Origin: Mycobacteriales bacterium | GTDB taxonomy: Bacteria; Actinomycetota; Actinomycetes; DATLTS01 | Assembly: GCA_035533475.1 (NCBI GenBank) | Contig: DATLTS010000018.1 | Coordinates: 62,001 to 126,000 of the forward strand | Direction: 5' to 3' | DNA: 64,000 bases | Part shown: piece after piece, positions 40,226-49,556 of the stretch | Layout of the letters: every line of letters starts with the position of its first letter | Position numbering within the stretch: the first letter of the stretch is position 1 | Made by a program: the position numbers and the translations under genes | The notes under the pieces: model-generated | What the model saw: only the letters and a program-made list of their open reading frames with translations | Databases searched by the model: none | What the model was told of the DNA's origin: nothing

Positions 40226-41125
40226 TCAGCCCGACCGGGCGTCCCCCGCGTCGGCGGTCTTGACGATCCGGGCCACGAGGTCCGGCCAGATCTCACGGGG
40301 CAGGTTGTGGCCCATGCCGGGGATCACAATGAGCTCCGCCCCGGGGATGGCCGCCGCGGTGGCCCGGCCACCGTCCGGTTGGACAAGCGGGTCGGCGTCA
40401 CCGTGCACCACCAGGGTCGGGACCGCGATCGCCCGCAGCGCTTCGGTCCGGTCCCCGGACGCCTGGATCGCGGCGAGCTGCCGGACCACCCCGGCCGGGT
40501 CGAAGCTGCGGTCGAAGGCCCGGGCGGCTACGTCGCGAAGCCATGGCTCCTCCAACGGGAAGCCGGGCGAGCCGATGACCCGGTAGGTGAGCACGGCCCG
40601 CTCGACCGCTTCGGCTCGGGTGGTCGGCGGCGGGGCCAGCAGGGCCGCCATCGCCTCCGGGGTCGGCGCTCCGATCGCGGGGCTCGGGGTCGACATGATG
40701 GAGGTGAGCGACCGGACCTTGTCCGGGTGCCCGGCGGCGAGCGCCTGGGCGATCATCCCGCCCATCGAGGCCCCCACGACATGCGCCGCCGGGATGCCCA
40801 GTGCCTCGAGCAACCCGGCGGCGTCGTCCGCCATGTCCTCGACCGTGTAGGTCGCGACCGATCGGGGATCGGCGAGCAGCGTCTCGAGGTCGGGCGCGCC
40901 GGCCGCGTGCAGGTGGGTGGACAGACCGCAGTCACGATTGTCGAACCGGACGACGCGAAAGCCGCGAGCGGCCAGGTCGGCGCAGAAGTCGTCGTGCCAG
41001 GCGAGCATCTGCGTGCCCAGCCCCATGACGAGCAGCAACGGTCGGTCCTCGGCAGCACCGAACGTTTCGTAGGCGATCTCGACGCCGTTTGCTGAGACGG
41101 TTCGCGGTTTCACGCCGACGGTCAT
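40226..41125 (-). CDS. Alpha/beta hydrolase
   Basis: A 299-residue hydrolase of the epoxide-hydrolase/carboxylesterase-like kind: VMGLGTQMLAWHD oxyanion loop, FDNRDCGLSTHL, nucleophile Ser in VVGASMGGMIAQ, acid in VVHGDADPLVQPDGG and His in PGMGHNLPREIW. Substrate unknown. ATG 41125. It is divergent from the structured tiny-ORF region at 41140-41327. Confidence 0.9.
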   Translation of the reverse strand: MTVGVKPRTVSANGVEIAYETFGAAEDRPLLLVMGLGTQMLAWHDDFCADLAARGFRVVRFDNRDCGLSTHLHAAGAPDLETLLADPRSVATYTVEDMADDAAGLLEALGIPAAHVVGASMGGMIAQALAAGHPDKVRSLTSIMSTPSPAIGAPTPEAMAALLAPPPTTRAEAVERAVLTYRVIGSPGFPLEEPWLRDVAARAFDRSFDPAGVVRQLAAIQASGDRTEALRAIAVPTLVVHGDADPLVQPDGGRATAAAIPGAELIVIPGMGHNLPREIWPDLVARIVKTADAGDARSG

Positions 41126-41231
41126 ATCACGCCTTGCGCTATCCTGGTGTCACGGCCCAGCCAGTGGCCGTCCGGTCGCGGTTCCAGCACCGGTTCCCGA
41201 TTGCTCCGCCACAGGGCGGACCTCAGACATC

Positions 41232-41275
41232 GGCGTCTTCCATGGAGTGCCCTTCGGGAGCACCCGGCAGACGCC
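41232..41275 (+). other. Structured leader in front of a tiny ORF
   Basis: GGCGTC (41232-41237) pairs with GACGCC (41270-41275); inside it GTGCCC-TTCG-GG(a)GCAC (41247-41263) forms a UUCG-capped hairpin. A -10-like TATCCT is at 41140-41145, with no -35. AGGAAAGGA then leads to the ATG at 41292. No known riboswitch family fits. Confidence 0.4.
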
Positions 41276-41291
41276 AGGAAAGGACGGCGTC

Positions 41292-41327
41292 ATGGATATC
41301 GACGACTACGGCCCCTGGGACGACTGA
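41292..41327 (+). CDS. 11-residue ORF MDIDDYGPWDD
   Basis: ATG 41292 to TGA 41327 encodes MDIDDYGPWDD. A purine-rich ribosome site, AGGAAAGGAC, ends about 6 nt upstream. The peptide is acidic with Tyr, Pro and Trp, and its 3' end overlaps the stop of the antisense membrane gene. It could be a leader peptide, a tiny functional peptide, or chance; length alone gives no proof. Confidence 0.3.
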   Translation: MDIDDYGPWDD

Positions 41328-42041
41328 CCGGGCTGCGCGGGCACCTGGAAGACCTCGTGGTCAGCCTCGGCGGCCGTGCGCAGAGCATCCAAGATCAGCA
41401 GCTCGAACACGAGACCGATCAGCCCGCTCGTCTGGTAGCTCGCGAACACGAAGATCTGCGTGAGCAGGACGGTGACTAGCACCGAGCGGAACAGCACCCG
41501 CAGCGCGCCGGCCCGGTTGCCGCGGAGCAGCCGCACCGCGCCGAACGTCGTGTACGCGGCGCTGAGTCCGGTGCAGAGCCCGGCCCCCCAGTCGGTGACG
41601 GTGGAGCCGGCGCTCCGGCCGGCGTGCGGCTGGAAGAGAACCAGCGCGAGCTCGGTCAGGATCCCGGCGATCTGAACGAGGAACACGACGACGAGCCCGT
41701 GGGTGAACCGCGGGTGCACGGTGGCGGCGCGGATCCGATGGCCCAAGGCGTCCCGCAGCCGGGTGATCCGCCCTTCCGGTCCGGCTGTCCGCGGCGATTC
41801 CGCGAGCAACGCGCTCCGCACCGCCGCGGTCAGCTGCGGATGCCCCGCGACCCCGTCGAGGACATCGAGCGCCCGGCGGCGGGAGTCGGCGTCGAGCTGC
41901 CCGAGCGCGAGGTCGGAGACCGCGGTCGCCCCGATGTCCAGGCGCTGGGCGTCGGTGAGGTCGCGGCGCAGGACGATCTCGCGCGAGGAACAACTCGAAG
42001 CGGCCTAGCGCGTCGGTGTTCCTCCGCTGGGCCCCGGTCAT
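41306..42041 (-). pseudogene. Membrane protein gene with a frameshift near 41985
   Basis: The beginning reads MTGAQRRNTDALGRFELFLA from ATG 42041. From about 41985 the coding signal moves to the next frame: EIVLRRDLTDAQRLDIGATA, then a hydrophobic part with three to four helices (THGLVVVFLVQIAGILTELALV and others), ending at 41306. In that second frame an in-frame TAG at 42005-42007 blocks any upstream start. Removing one base from the GCGCG run (41980-41985) fuses the two into a ~244-residue protein. The result is a likely recent frameshift or a sequencing error. No family recognised. Confidence 0.72.
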
Positions 42042-42050
42042 CGCGGCCGG

Positions 42051-42515
42051 CTACCCGCGGGTGGATTCCGCGGCCCGCGCGAGCGCGGCGAGCGTGCTCC
42101 GCATCCCCCGCTCGGTGTGCTCCGGGTAGGAGCGGACACCCATAACCGGACCGGCAAGGCGGCGCAGGAAGGACGGCCGCCGGTCCACCCACGACTCGGT
42201 GACCCGGCAACCCGCACCGTCGTCAGCGAATTCGTAACTCCACAAGGCGACCGGCATCGGACCGGAGGCCACCCGGAACGCGAACTGCCGGCCCGGCTCG
42301 GCTTCGGTGACGGTGCAGGTGGTCGACCAGCGCCGGAACCCTTTGCGGTTGGTGCCCTTGAAGCGTGCCCCCACGACCGGCCCGGGAGCGCCGGCCAGCC
42401 AGCGACAGGAAACCGTCTCCGGACTCCACTCCCCCATCCTCGTCACGTCGCTGACCAAGCGGTAGACGGTCTGCGGGTCACAGGCGATCGACTGGCTCAC
42501 GCTGACATCGGGCAT
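42051..42515 (-). CDS. SRPBCC (START/polyketide-cyclase-like) lipid-binding protein
   Basis: A 154-residue helix-grip protein: SQSIACDPQTVYRLVSDVTRMGEWSPE, then GARFKGTNRKG, FAFRVASGPMPVALWSYEF and CRVTESW. These are the START-like blocks used in actinobacterial 'SRPBCC family' proteins, some of which sit in polyketide or steroid metabolism; ligand unknown. ATG 42515; a second ATG lies three codons upstream in the same frame. Its start overlaps the end of the uridine-kinase remnant, and the frameshifted membrane gene starts 9 nt after its stop. Confidence 0.85.
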   Translation of the reverse strand: MPDVSVSQSIACDPQTVYRLVSDVTRMGEWSPETVSCRWLAGAPGPVVGARFKGTNRKGFRRWSTTCTVTEAEPGRQFAFRVASGPMPVALWSYEFADDGAGCRVTESWVDRRPSFLRRLAGPVMGVRSYPEHTERGMRSTLAALARAAESTRG

Positions 42516-42769
42516 GTCCCGATCATGCCGTGCCCACCCCGGTGTTGCCCAGCGGAGGTGACTGGGTAGACCCGTCGGCGCAGATGGACGGTCGGTGCGT
42601 CGAGATCGTCGTTGTCGACGACGACGGTCGCGCGCCGTTCCGGTCGGATCGCATCGAGATACAGCCGGGCGGCGGCGTGATAACGCAGGTCGAATGCCCG
42701 TTCGGCCGCGGGGAGGCCGCCGAGCAGGTCGGCGTCGCGCTGCGTTCCGTCTGAGAGTGCGGGGCACCT
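42497..42769 (-). pseudogene. C-terminal remnant of a uridine kinase-like gene
   Basis: In the frame closed by TGA at 42497-42499 and opened by TAG at 42770-42772, residues RDADLLGGLPAAERAFDLRY, then AARLYLDAIRPERRATVVVDNDD and APTVHLRRR, match the C-terminal third of actinobacterial uridine kinases (RY, LYL and VVDN blocks). No start codon precedes the match and the P-loop half is missing, so the 5' part was lost exactly where the low-GC sequence begins (~42770). Not expressed as a working enzyme. Confidence 0.7.
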
Positions 42770-42773
42770 CTAT

Positions 42774-42862
42774 CTACCGGTAGGCCAGTATCGCGCTGGC
42801 GATGGACTCCACGTCCGCGGGATCGAGGGCGTTCCCTGACGGCAGAACGATCCCATTCGGGG
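42774..42862 (-). pseudogene. C-terminal scrap of a DegT/DnrJ-type sugar aminotransferase
   Basis: About 29 codons ending at TAG 42774: GFAPNGIVLPSGNALDPADV, then ESIASAILAYR. The LPSGN-AL-x4-V pattern is the usual ending of the PLP-dependent sugar aminotransferases that add the amino group of nucleotide-aminosugars. Everything upstream of this is gone. Base composition is lower in GC than the flanks. Confidence 0.5.
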
Positions 42863-42896
42863 CGAATCCTTGGCAGGCGGCAAAGTCACCGTGGCA

Positions 42897-43328
42897 CATG
42901 GGCGGCCGGATGGGATCTACGGATGGGTGAAACTTACCGGCGAGGTGTTGGCCCAGACCGTCGCGGATCGCTTCGGGATTTCGAGGATCTGCTACCGACC
43001 TTTCACCGTCTACGGACCGGGCCAGGACGCCGACTACCCGATGGTGCGGGATTTTCTTCACGTCGACGACGCGGTGACCGGAATCCTGGCCACCCATGAC
43101 CAGGCGACGCTCGGCGGCGCCATGAACTTGTGCACCGGGATCGGGACGGATTTTTATGCCGTCGCCACGCTCGCGGCCAAGATTATGGAGTACAGCCCAC
43201 GGATTGTTGGCGACGCGAGTAAGCCATCGGGCGAGGAGTGCCGCGTGGGTTCTCCGGAGCTCCTGCGCAAGTGGGCAAGACCAAGGACGATGATCGAGGA
43301 CGGCCTCGAGGCCGTGCTCCGGGGCTGA
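42897..43328 (+). pseudogene. Truncated, internally deleted nucleotide-sugar epimerase/dehydratase
   Basis: The frame reads PDGIYGWVKLTGEVLAQ (the YxxxK catalytic pair), GISRICYRPFTVYGPGQDADYPM, then jumps to VRDFLHVDDAVTGILATHD, and ends through GGAMNLCTGIGTDF to the stop at 43328. The ~110-residue NAD-binding N-terminal part is missing, and about 30 residues between YGPG and VRDFLHV are deleted in frame. So it is a remnant of an extended-SDR enzyme of sugar-nucleotide synthesis. The region contrasts in base use with its neighbours. Confidence 0.78.
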
Positions 43329-43367
43329 AGGGCCGGGTTCTCGTCCCGAACCGCCCAGGCCGCCGGC

Positions 43368-44852
43368 TCAGCTGGTGGTCGCCCGCTCGTCCTGGCTGGG
43401 GACGGTCACTGCCTGCGGAGCGGGCGAGCCGCCGATCACGGTCACCGCGATCCCGCTGTCGCCTCCCTTCGCTTCGTACATCGCGAAGTCCGCGGTCTGG
43501 ATCAGATCCGAGTCCGGTGACGCGTCGGCGCCGAGGATTCCGACGCCCACGCTGATCGACGGGGTGTACGACGACGGGCCGAGCTGAACCGGCGCCGAGA
43601 TCGTGCTCCGCAGCCGGCGCGCCAGCGTGAGGACCGTCTGCGGGTCCGTGCCGGCTTCGCAGAGGATCGCGAACTCGTCGCCGCCGAGCCGGGCAACCAG
43701 GTCGGTGTCGCGCACCGTCTCGCTCAGCCGCTTGGCGATCGTGGTGAGCAGCTCGTCGCCCCGGTTGTGCCCGAACCGGTCGTTGACCTGCTTGAACGAG
43801 TCGAGGTCGCAGTAGAGCAGCGCCAGCGACGTATGCGTACGGCGGTGCCGGGCAAGCGCGTCCTCGTAGCGGATCGTGAACAACCGGCGCTGGGCCAGGC
43901 CGGTGAGCGGGTCGTAGAGCGCCTCGTCGGCGAGCTTGCTCAGGGCCTCCTGGCGCTTGAAGTTGAGCAGGAAGAGCCCGGCGACCGCGACCACGAGGAA
44001 CGCGAGCAGGGCAAACACCGTTCGGGTGAGGTCGGCCGTAAGCGCGCCGGAGAAGGCGCCGACCCGCTGCTCGGTGAGCACCGCCCACCCGCCGAACCCG
44101 GCCGGTGCGTAGGAAACGATGTAGTCCGTGGATCCGCGCTTGAACGTGGCGAAGCCGGAGTGCCCGGCCAGCGCGGCGCGCACGCCCGGGCTCGCCGGCG
44201 CCGGGTGCCCGACCAGGCTCGGGTCGAGCGCGGCCGCTACCGTGCCCGACGAGTCGATGATGAGCGGGCTCGCCGTCGCGCCGAGGGTGAGCCGTTGGGT
44301 GTAGCCCTCTAGCGGCCAGGTGCGGGCGTCGGCGAAGGTGACCAGCAGGGCCCGGTAGCTTCCCGCCGAGCCGATCGGCACCGCAAAGGCCACCACCGCC
44401 CGACCGTGCACGAGCATCACCGAGGACAGCCCGGGTTGGCCGTGGAGCAGGCCGCTCTCCAGCGGGAGCAGCCCCGGATCGGTGGGCGACGGGGCGACCG
44501 AAGCGTTCGGGTAGACGGTGAGCGGTGTCCCGTTGAGGCTGACCAGGGCCGCGCCGAGGTTGGTCAACGGCGAACCGGCGACGATCGCCGCCAGGCGGGC
44601 CCGGTCCGCGGCGTTGCCGGGTGAGAGCCGCCAGGAGCCGGCGGTCGCGTTGGCGGTCTGAAGCTCGGTGAACTCGAGGTACTGCTGGGTGAGCCCGGCC
44701 AGCACCAGCTGCTCACCGGTGCGGTCCGCCTGGTGCACAGAGGCGACCCGGTGGTCCGCGGCCAGCTGGGCGGCGATGGCGGCGGCGCCGAACCCGGCGA
44801 CAAGCACGCCGGCCGCCACCAGCGGGGCGAAGCGCCCCAGTCCTATACGCAT
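43368..44852 (-). CDS. Membrane-bound diguanylate cyclase (GGDEF)
   Basis: A 494-residue signalling protein: membrane helix near residues 8-28, a ~270-residue extracytoplasmic dCache-like sensor (with FAVPIGSAGSYRALLVTFAD, GWAVLTEQ), a second helix (VFALLAFLVVAVAGLFLL), then a GGDEF domain with DPLTGLAQRRLF, DLDSFKQVNDRFGHNRGDELL and an intact GGDEF signature near residue 390. It should make cyclic-di-GMP in response to an external cue. No allosteric I-site RxxD before GGDEF was confirmed. ATG 44852. The 204 nt upstream hold no recognisable riboswitch. Confidence 0.93.
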   Translation of the reverse strand: MRIGLGRFAPLVAAGVLVAGFGAAAIAAQLAADHRVASVHQADRTGEQLVLAGLTQQYLEFTELQTANATAGSWRLSPGNAADRARLAAIVAGSPLTNLGAALVSLNGTPLTVYPNASVAPSPTDPGLLPLESGLLHGQPGLSSVMLVHGRAVVAFAVPIGSAGSYRALLVTFADARTWPLEGYTQRLTLGATASPLIIDSSGTVAAALDPSLVGHPAPASPGVRAALAGHSGFATFKRGSTDYIVSYAPAGFGGWAVLTEQRVGAFSGALTADLTRTVFALLAFLVVAVAGLFLLNFKRQEALSKLADEALYDPLTGLAQRRLFTIRYEDALARHRRTHTSLALLYCDLDSFKQVNDRFGHNRGDELLTTIAKRLSETVRDTDLVARLGGDEFAILCEAGTDPQTVLTLARRLRSTISAPVQLGPSSYTPSISVGVGILGADASPDSDLIQTADFAMYEAKGGDSGIAVTVIGGSPAPQAVTVPSQDERATTS

Positions 44853-45056
44853 TGCGGTCCCCCAGGATGCGGCGCCCCGCGACGGTCGGAGGGCAGCATG
44901 CATCGTTATCCCAGGCACTATCGGCCGCGCCAAGCCCGAAGCGCACCGCTTTGAGCAGAAATGATCAGTCCGGGCCATGCCCCGTGACGCGAGGACCCCA
45001 CCGGCCAAGCGGCCGGAGGGCGCAACGTGATTAGCCCGAACGGACCAGCGGCCGGC

Positions 45057-45830
45057 TCAGCGCGCGGCCCGCAGCCGGTGATAGCTGCGCGGCGCCACGG
45101 ATCGGAGCAGCGGCGCCAGCATCGGGAGAGCCGCCGCGTTGATCTCCACCCGGGGAGCGCCGAGCCGGCGCAGGACCAGGGACGACACCTGCTCCTCGCT
45201 GCGCCGGACCGCCCGCGGCGGCATCGGCATGCCACCCTCGCGGACCGCCTCGAGACCCATCTCGGTCGGGACCCAACCGGGGTAGATCACATGCGCAGTC
45301 ACGCCGTCCGAGCGGGTGTCGTAAAAGATGGATTCGGTGGCGGCGGAGAGCGCGGCCTTGCTCGCCGCGTAATCCCCGGCGCCCGGGCCCGGGGCGCGGC
45401 CGTCGTCGGAGCTCATGTTGGCGATCACCCCGTGCCGGCGCCGGCGCATGCCGGGCAGGACGGTCAGCATGCCCGCGTACGGGGCCACGAAGTTGATCTC
45501 GAGGACCTCGCGCAGACCGTCGAGGGTCGGCTCCTGGGTGCGGTCGATACCCCCGATGCCCGCGATGTTGAGCAGGATGTCGATCCGGCCCCGGTCGCGC
45601 TCGACGTCGCCGAGCAGCGCCACGAATGCAGCGACATCGGTGAGGTCGCAGACCTGGTAACGGCAGCGCGGATTGGCCGCCCGCATCTCCTCGGCGAGCG
45701 CGGCGAGCCGGTCCTCCCGGCGAGCTACCGCGACGACGTCGGCGCCGGCCCTGGCCAGGTCCAACGCGAGTCGCCGGCCGAGCCCGGACGACCCGCCGGT
45801 GACGACCGCGATCTGTCCGCCGTACTCCAT
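45057..45830 (-). CDS. Short-chain dehydrogenase/reductase
   Basis: A 257-residue classical [11 protein letters not shown] cofactor turn, NIAGIGG, catalytic Tyr and Lys in [10 protein letters not shown] with ANMSSDDG supplying the Ser; the C-terminal part continues [13 protein letters not shown]. Substrate unknown. ATG 45830; CAGAGT lies seven bases upstream with no ribosome site, again suggesting leaderless transcription. Divergent from ppk1 (81-nt gap). Confidence 0.9.
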   Translation of the reverse strand: MEYGGQIAVVTGGSSGLGRRLALDLARAGADVVAVARREDRLAALAEEMRAANPRCRYQVCDLTDVAAFVALLGDVERDRGRIDILLNIAGIGGIDRTQEPTLDGLREVLEINFVAPYAGMLTVLPGMRRRRHGVIANMSSDDGRAPGPGAGDYAASKAALSAATESIFYDTRSDGVTAHVIYPGWVPTEMGLEAVREGGMPMPPRAVRRSEEQVSSLVLRRLGAPRVEINAAALPMLAPLLRSVAPRSYHRLRAAR

Positions 45831-45911
45831 CCCGCGCACTCTGCCGAATCGCGGCACGCGGCGCCAGCCCCGGCCCGAGGTGAGCCCTCCGGCTCGGGCA
45901 GTATTCAGGGC

Positions 45912-48059
45912 ATGGCCCCGTTCCCTTCCGAGACGCGGCCGACGATCGGCGTGGCGGAGCGGATCGCGGTCCCGGCCGGCGGCGACCCGCTCCCGAGCGA
46001 TCGCTTCCTCGACCGCGAGCAGAGCTGGCTGGACTTCAACGCCCGGGTGCTGGCGCTGGCCGCCGACCCGGAGGTGCCACTGCTCGAGCGGGCCCGCTTC
46101 GTTTCGATCTTCGCGACGAACCTCGACGAGTTCTTCATGGTGCGGGTGGCCGGGCTCAAGCGGCGGATCGCGACCGGGATCGCGGTCACCACCCCCACCG
46201 GCCTGTCCCCCCGCGAGCAGCTCGAGCTGATCGCGGCGCGGACGCACGACCTGGTCGCCGAACATGCCATGGTCTTCGCCGAACGGCTCGCCCCGCAGCT
46301 CGGCGAGGCCGGCGTCCGGCTGGTGCACTGGGCCGAGCTGGCCGACGCCGACCGGGAGCGGCTGCACATCCTGTTCCGGGACCGGGTGTACCCGGTGCTC
46401 ACGCCCCTCGCCGTGGATCCGGCGCATCCGTTCCCCTACATCTCCGGGCTCTCGCTCAACCTCGCGGTCGTCGTCCGCGACCCGGCGGAGGACGAGGACC
46501 GCTTCGCCCGGGTCAAGGTGCCCCCGCTCCTTCCACGGTTCCTTCCGGTCGATCCGGGACGCTTCCTCCCGCTCGAGGACCTGATCGCCGAGCACCTGCC
46601 CCAGCTGTTCCCCGGTCTGGACGTCGTGGAGACGCACACCTTCCGGGTCACCCGCAACGAGGACCTCGAGGTCGAAGAGGACGACGCCGAGGACCTGCTC
46701 CAGGCACTGGAGCGGGAGCTGTCCCGGCGCCGGTTCGGCCCACCGGTCCGGCTCGAGGTCGACGAGTCGATGAGCGAGCGGGTGCTCGACCTGCTGGTCC
46801 GCGAGCTCGGCGTCACCGCGACCGAGGTCTACCGGCTCCCCGGCCCGCTCGACCTGTCCGGGCTGAGCGCGCTCGCGGACGTCGACCGGCCGGACTGCAA
46901 ATACCCGGCGTTCGTGCCGGCCACCCATCCGCGGCTGCGCGGGCTGGACACGGCGACCCCGTCGGATCTGTTCTCGGTGCTCGACGGTGGCGACGTGCTC
47001 GTCCACCATCCCTACGACTCGTTCTCCACCAGCGTGCAGGCCTTCGTCGAACAAGCCGCCGCCGACCCGTCGGTGCTGGCCATCAAGCTGACCCTCTACC
47101 GGACCAGCGGCGACTCGCCGATCGTCGACGCGCTCATCGACGCCGCCGAATGCGGCAAGCAGGTCCTCGTCTCGGTGGAGATCAAGGCCCGGTTCGACGA
47201 GCAGGCGAACATCCGCTGGGCCCGGGCGCTGGAGCAGGCCGGCTGCCACGTCGTCTACGGCGTGATCGGGCTGAAGACGCACGCCAAGCTCTGCCTCGTC
47301 GTCCGCCAGCTCGCCGACGGCAGCCTGCGTCGCTACGCGCACATCGGCACCGGCAACTACAACCCGAAGACCGCGCGGATCTACGAGGACCTCGGCCTGC
47401 TCACCGCCGACCCCGAGGTGGGGGCCGATCTCAGCGACCTGTTCAACCACCTGTCCGGATACACCCGGCGGCGGAGCTACCGGACCCTGCTGGTGGCGCC
47501 GGACGCGCTCCGGCCGGCGATCGTCGGGCTGATCGACGCGGAGATCGAGCACGCGCGGGCCGGGGACCCGGCCGGGGTCCGGATGAAGCTGAACAGCCTG
47601 GTCGACGAGGAAATCATCGACGCGCTCTACCGGGCGTCCCGAGCCGGGGTGCCGGTGGATCTCGTCATCCGCGGGATGTGCGCGCTGCGGCCGGGCGTGG
47701 CCGGCCTGTCCGACACCATCCGGGTTCGCAGCATCCTCGGCCGCTTCCTCGAACACTCCCGGATCCTGCATCTGGTCGCCGGCGGCAAGGACCTCTACTA
47801 CATCGGCAGCGCCGACATGATGCACCGCAACCTCGACCGCCGGGTCGAGGCGCTGGTCTCGGTGCGCGACCGCGCAGCCCGCCGGATGCTCGCCAACCTG
47901 CTCGACCTGGCCCTGACCGAAGACGTCGCCGCCTGGGCGCTCGGCCCGGACGGCCGGTGGGTGCGGCACTGCGGCGCCGGCGCCGTGGACTACCAGCTGG
48001 ACCTGATCCGCGAGAACCGGCTGGCCATCGAACGGGCGGCGGAAGGCGCCCGCACGTGA
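45912..48059 (+). CDS. ppk1: Polyphosphate kinase 1
   Basis: A 715-residue Ppk1 that polymerises ATP gamma-phosphate into polyphosphate and works in reverse to make ATP. The family blocks are in order: [59 protein letters not shown], the autophosphorylated-His region ([13 protein letters not shown]) and [17 protein letters not shown], then [16 protein letters not shown] near the end. A 31-residue extension precedes the conserved start. GTGA coupling to the CYTH-CHAD gene places it first in a polyphosphate operon. Confidence 0.97.
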   Translation: MAPFPSETRPTIGVAERIAVPAGGDPLPSDRFLDREQSWLDFNARVLALAADPEVPLLERARFVSIFATNLDEFFMVRVAGLKRRIATGIAVTTPTGLSPREQLELIAARTHDLVAEHAMVFAERLAPQLGEAGVRLVHWAELADADRERLHILFRDRVYPVLTPLAVDPAHPFPYISGLSLNLAVVVRDPAEDEDRFARVKVPPLLPRFLPVDPGRFLPLEDLIAEHLPQLFPGLDVVETHTFRVTRNEDLEVEEDDAEDLLQALERELSRRRFGPPVRLEVDESMSERVLDLLVRELGVTATEVYRLPGPLDLSGLSALADVDRPDCKYPAFVPATHPRLRGLDTATPSDLFSVLDGGDVLVHHPYDSFSTSVQAFVEQAAADPSVLAIKLTLYRTSGDSPIVDALIDAAECGKQVLVSVEIKARFDEQANIRWARALEQAGCHVVYGVIGLKTHAKLCLVVRQLADGSLRRYAHIGTGNYNPKTARIYEDLGLLTADPEVGADLSDLFNHLSGYTRRRSYRTLLVAPDALRPAIVGLIDAEIEHARAGDPAGVRMKLNSLVDEEIIDALYRASRAGVPVDLVIRGMCALRPGVAGLSDTIRVRSILGRFLEHSRILHLVAGGKDLYYIGSADMMHRNLDRRVEALVSVRDRAARRMLANLLDLALTEDVAAWALGPDGRWVRHCGAGAVDYQLDLIRENRLAIERAAEGART

Positions 48060-49552
48060 GAGAGGTAGAGGTCAAGTTCCGGGTGCACCCGAACTTCGAG
48101 CTTCCGGAGCTGACCGGGATAGCGGGGCTGTCCGGGACCGGCCCACCGGCTCATCACGAACTCGTCGCCCAGTACGTGGACACCGGCGACCTGCGACTCG
48201 CCCGGGACGGGATCACCCTGCGCCGACGGGTCGGAGACGGCCAGGACGGATGGCAGCTGAAGCTGCCGGTCCTCGATGCCGGCGAAGGGGTACGCGACGA
48301 GCTGCACGACCCCGATCCCGGTGAGAGCCCGCCCGGCGCCCTCACCGCGCTGGTGACCGCGTGGACCCGCTTCGCCCCCCTGCTCCCGGTTGCCACGCTC
48401 GTCACCGACCGGCATCTGCTCCCGCTCCTCGGCCCAGCGGGCGAGCTCGTCGCCGAGCTCGTCGACGACCGGGTCGAGGTGCGCGAGGGGGACCACGCGG
48501 TGGCCCGCTTCCGCGAGATCGAGGTGGAGGACAAAGGCGGCGGCCAGGCCGTGCTCACCCTCGTCGGAGGGGTCCTCAGCGGTGCCGGCGCGGTGGGCGG
48601 CGAGTTCGTGCCGAAGGCGGTGCGGGCGCTCGGGCCGCGGGCCAGCGCACCGCCCGACCCGCCGGTCCCCGGCCCGGTCGGTCCGGACGACCCGGTCACC
48701 GACGCGATCGCCGCCTTCCTGCGCCGGCACGTGCGGGCGTTGATGGGGGCCGACCTCGGAATCCGGCGCGGTCAACCGGATTCCGTCCACCAGCTGCGGG
48801 TCGCCACCCGCCGGCTGCGCAGCGGTCTGAAGACCTTCGCGCCGGTGCTCGACCCGGAGTGGGTCGCCGGACTGCGCGAGGAACTCGGCTGGCTGGCCCG
48901 GGAGTTTTCCCCCGCCCGGGACGCCGAAGTGCTCCTGGCCCGGCTGGCGGCGGAGGTGGAGCGGCTCGACCCGACCGACGTCCGCGGACCGGTAGGGAAG
49001 CTGATCGAAGCGGAGCTCGGCCCCGAACTCGCCCGGGTCACCCCGCTGGTGGACGAGGTTCTCGGGTCCGAGCGCTACATCGCCCTGCTGCAGCGGGGGG
49101 TCGACGGCGCGACTTTCCCGCGGATGCTCGGGACGGGGACCTGCGCCGAGATCGTCCCGGGGCTCGTCGCCGAGGGCTGGCGCCGGCTTACCCGCCGGGT
49201 GTCCGCGCTCGACCCGGCCGGCCCGGCCGAGGAGTACCACCGGGCCCGGATCGCCGCCAAGCACGCGCGGTACGCCGTCGAGGCGGCCGCCCCGGTCTTC
49301 GGGAAGCCGGCCCGCCGGCTGGCCACCGCGATCACGTCGATCCAGGACATCCTCGGCGAGCACCAGGACGCCGTCGTCGCCGCGGCCCTGCTGCGCCGGC
49401 TGGCCAGCGCGCCGGGCGGCCGGGCGGCAACGTTCACCCTGGGCCTGCTCTGCGCCCGCCAGCTCGACGCCGCGAAACGGGCCCGCTGCGAGTTCGCCGG
49501 CAAGTGGCCGAAGGTGAGCCAGCCGGCCCTGCGGCAGTGGCTCGACGGCTGA
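48056..49552 (+). CDS. CYTH and CHAD domain protein
   Basis: A 498-residue protein with an N-terminal CYTH triphosphate-tunnel domain (the E-x-E-x-K strand REVEVKFRV is intact, residues 2-10) and a C-terminal CHAD helical domain from about residue 215 ([18 protein letters not shown], and [13 protein letters not shown] as the second His/Arg-rich helix). CYTH domains hydrolyse triphosphate or make cAMP/thiamine triphosphate; CHAD binds polyphosphate. Translationally coupled to ppk1 (GTGA overlap) and 4 nt before the mutT1-like gene, so a role in polyphosphate sensing or breakdown is likely. Confidence 0.93.
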   Translation: MREVEVKFRVHPNFELPELTGIAGLSGTGPPAHHELVAQYVDTGDLRLARDGITLRRRVGDGQDGWQLKLPVLDAGEGVRDELHDPDPGESPPGALTALVTAWTRFAPLLPVATLVTDRHLLPLLGPAGELVAELVDDRVEVREGDHAVARFREIEVEDKGGGQAVLTLVGGVLSGAGAVGGEFVPKAVRALGPRASAPPDPPVPGPVGPDDPVTDAIAAFLRRHVRALMGADLGIRRGQPDSVHQLRVATRRLRSGLKTFAPVLDPEWVAGLREELGWLAREFSPARDAEVLLARLAAEVERLDPTDVRGPVGKLIEAELGPELARVTPLVDEVLGSERYIALLQRGVDGATFPRMLGTGTCAEIVPGLVAEGWRRLTRRVSALDPAGPAEEYHRARIAAKHARYAVEAAAPVFGKPARRLATAITSIQDILGEHQDAVVAAALLRRLASAPGGRAATFTLGLLCARQLDAAKRARCEFAGKWPKVSQPALRQWLDG

Positions 49553-49556
49553 ACGA

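Noticed and set aside
42530-42754. Plus-strand 74-aa ORF (MPTPVLPSGGDW...)
   Set aside because: The opposite strand in this place encodes the recognisable uridine-kinase C-terminus, so this is its shadow.
44853-45056. Cyclic-di-GMP (GEMM) riboswitch before the GGDEF gene
   Set aside because: No match to the conserved GEMM core; only scattered GC-rich hairpins.
45057-47969. 970-aa minus-strand frame covering ppk1 and the SDR
   Set aside because: Only the end from 45830 down is real (SDR); the rest is the antisense of ppk1.
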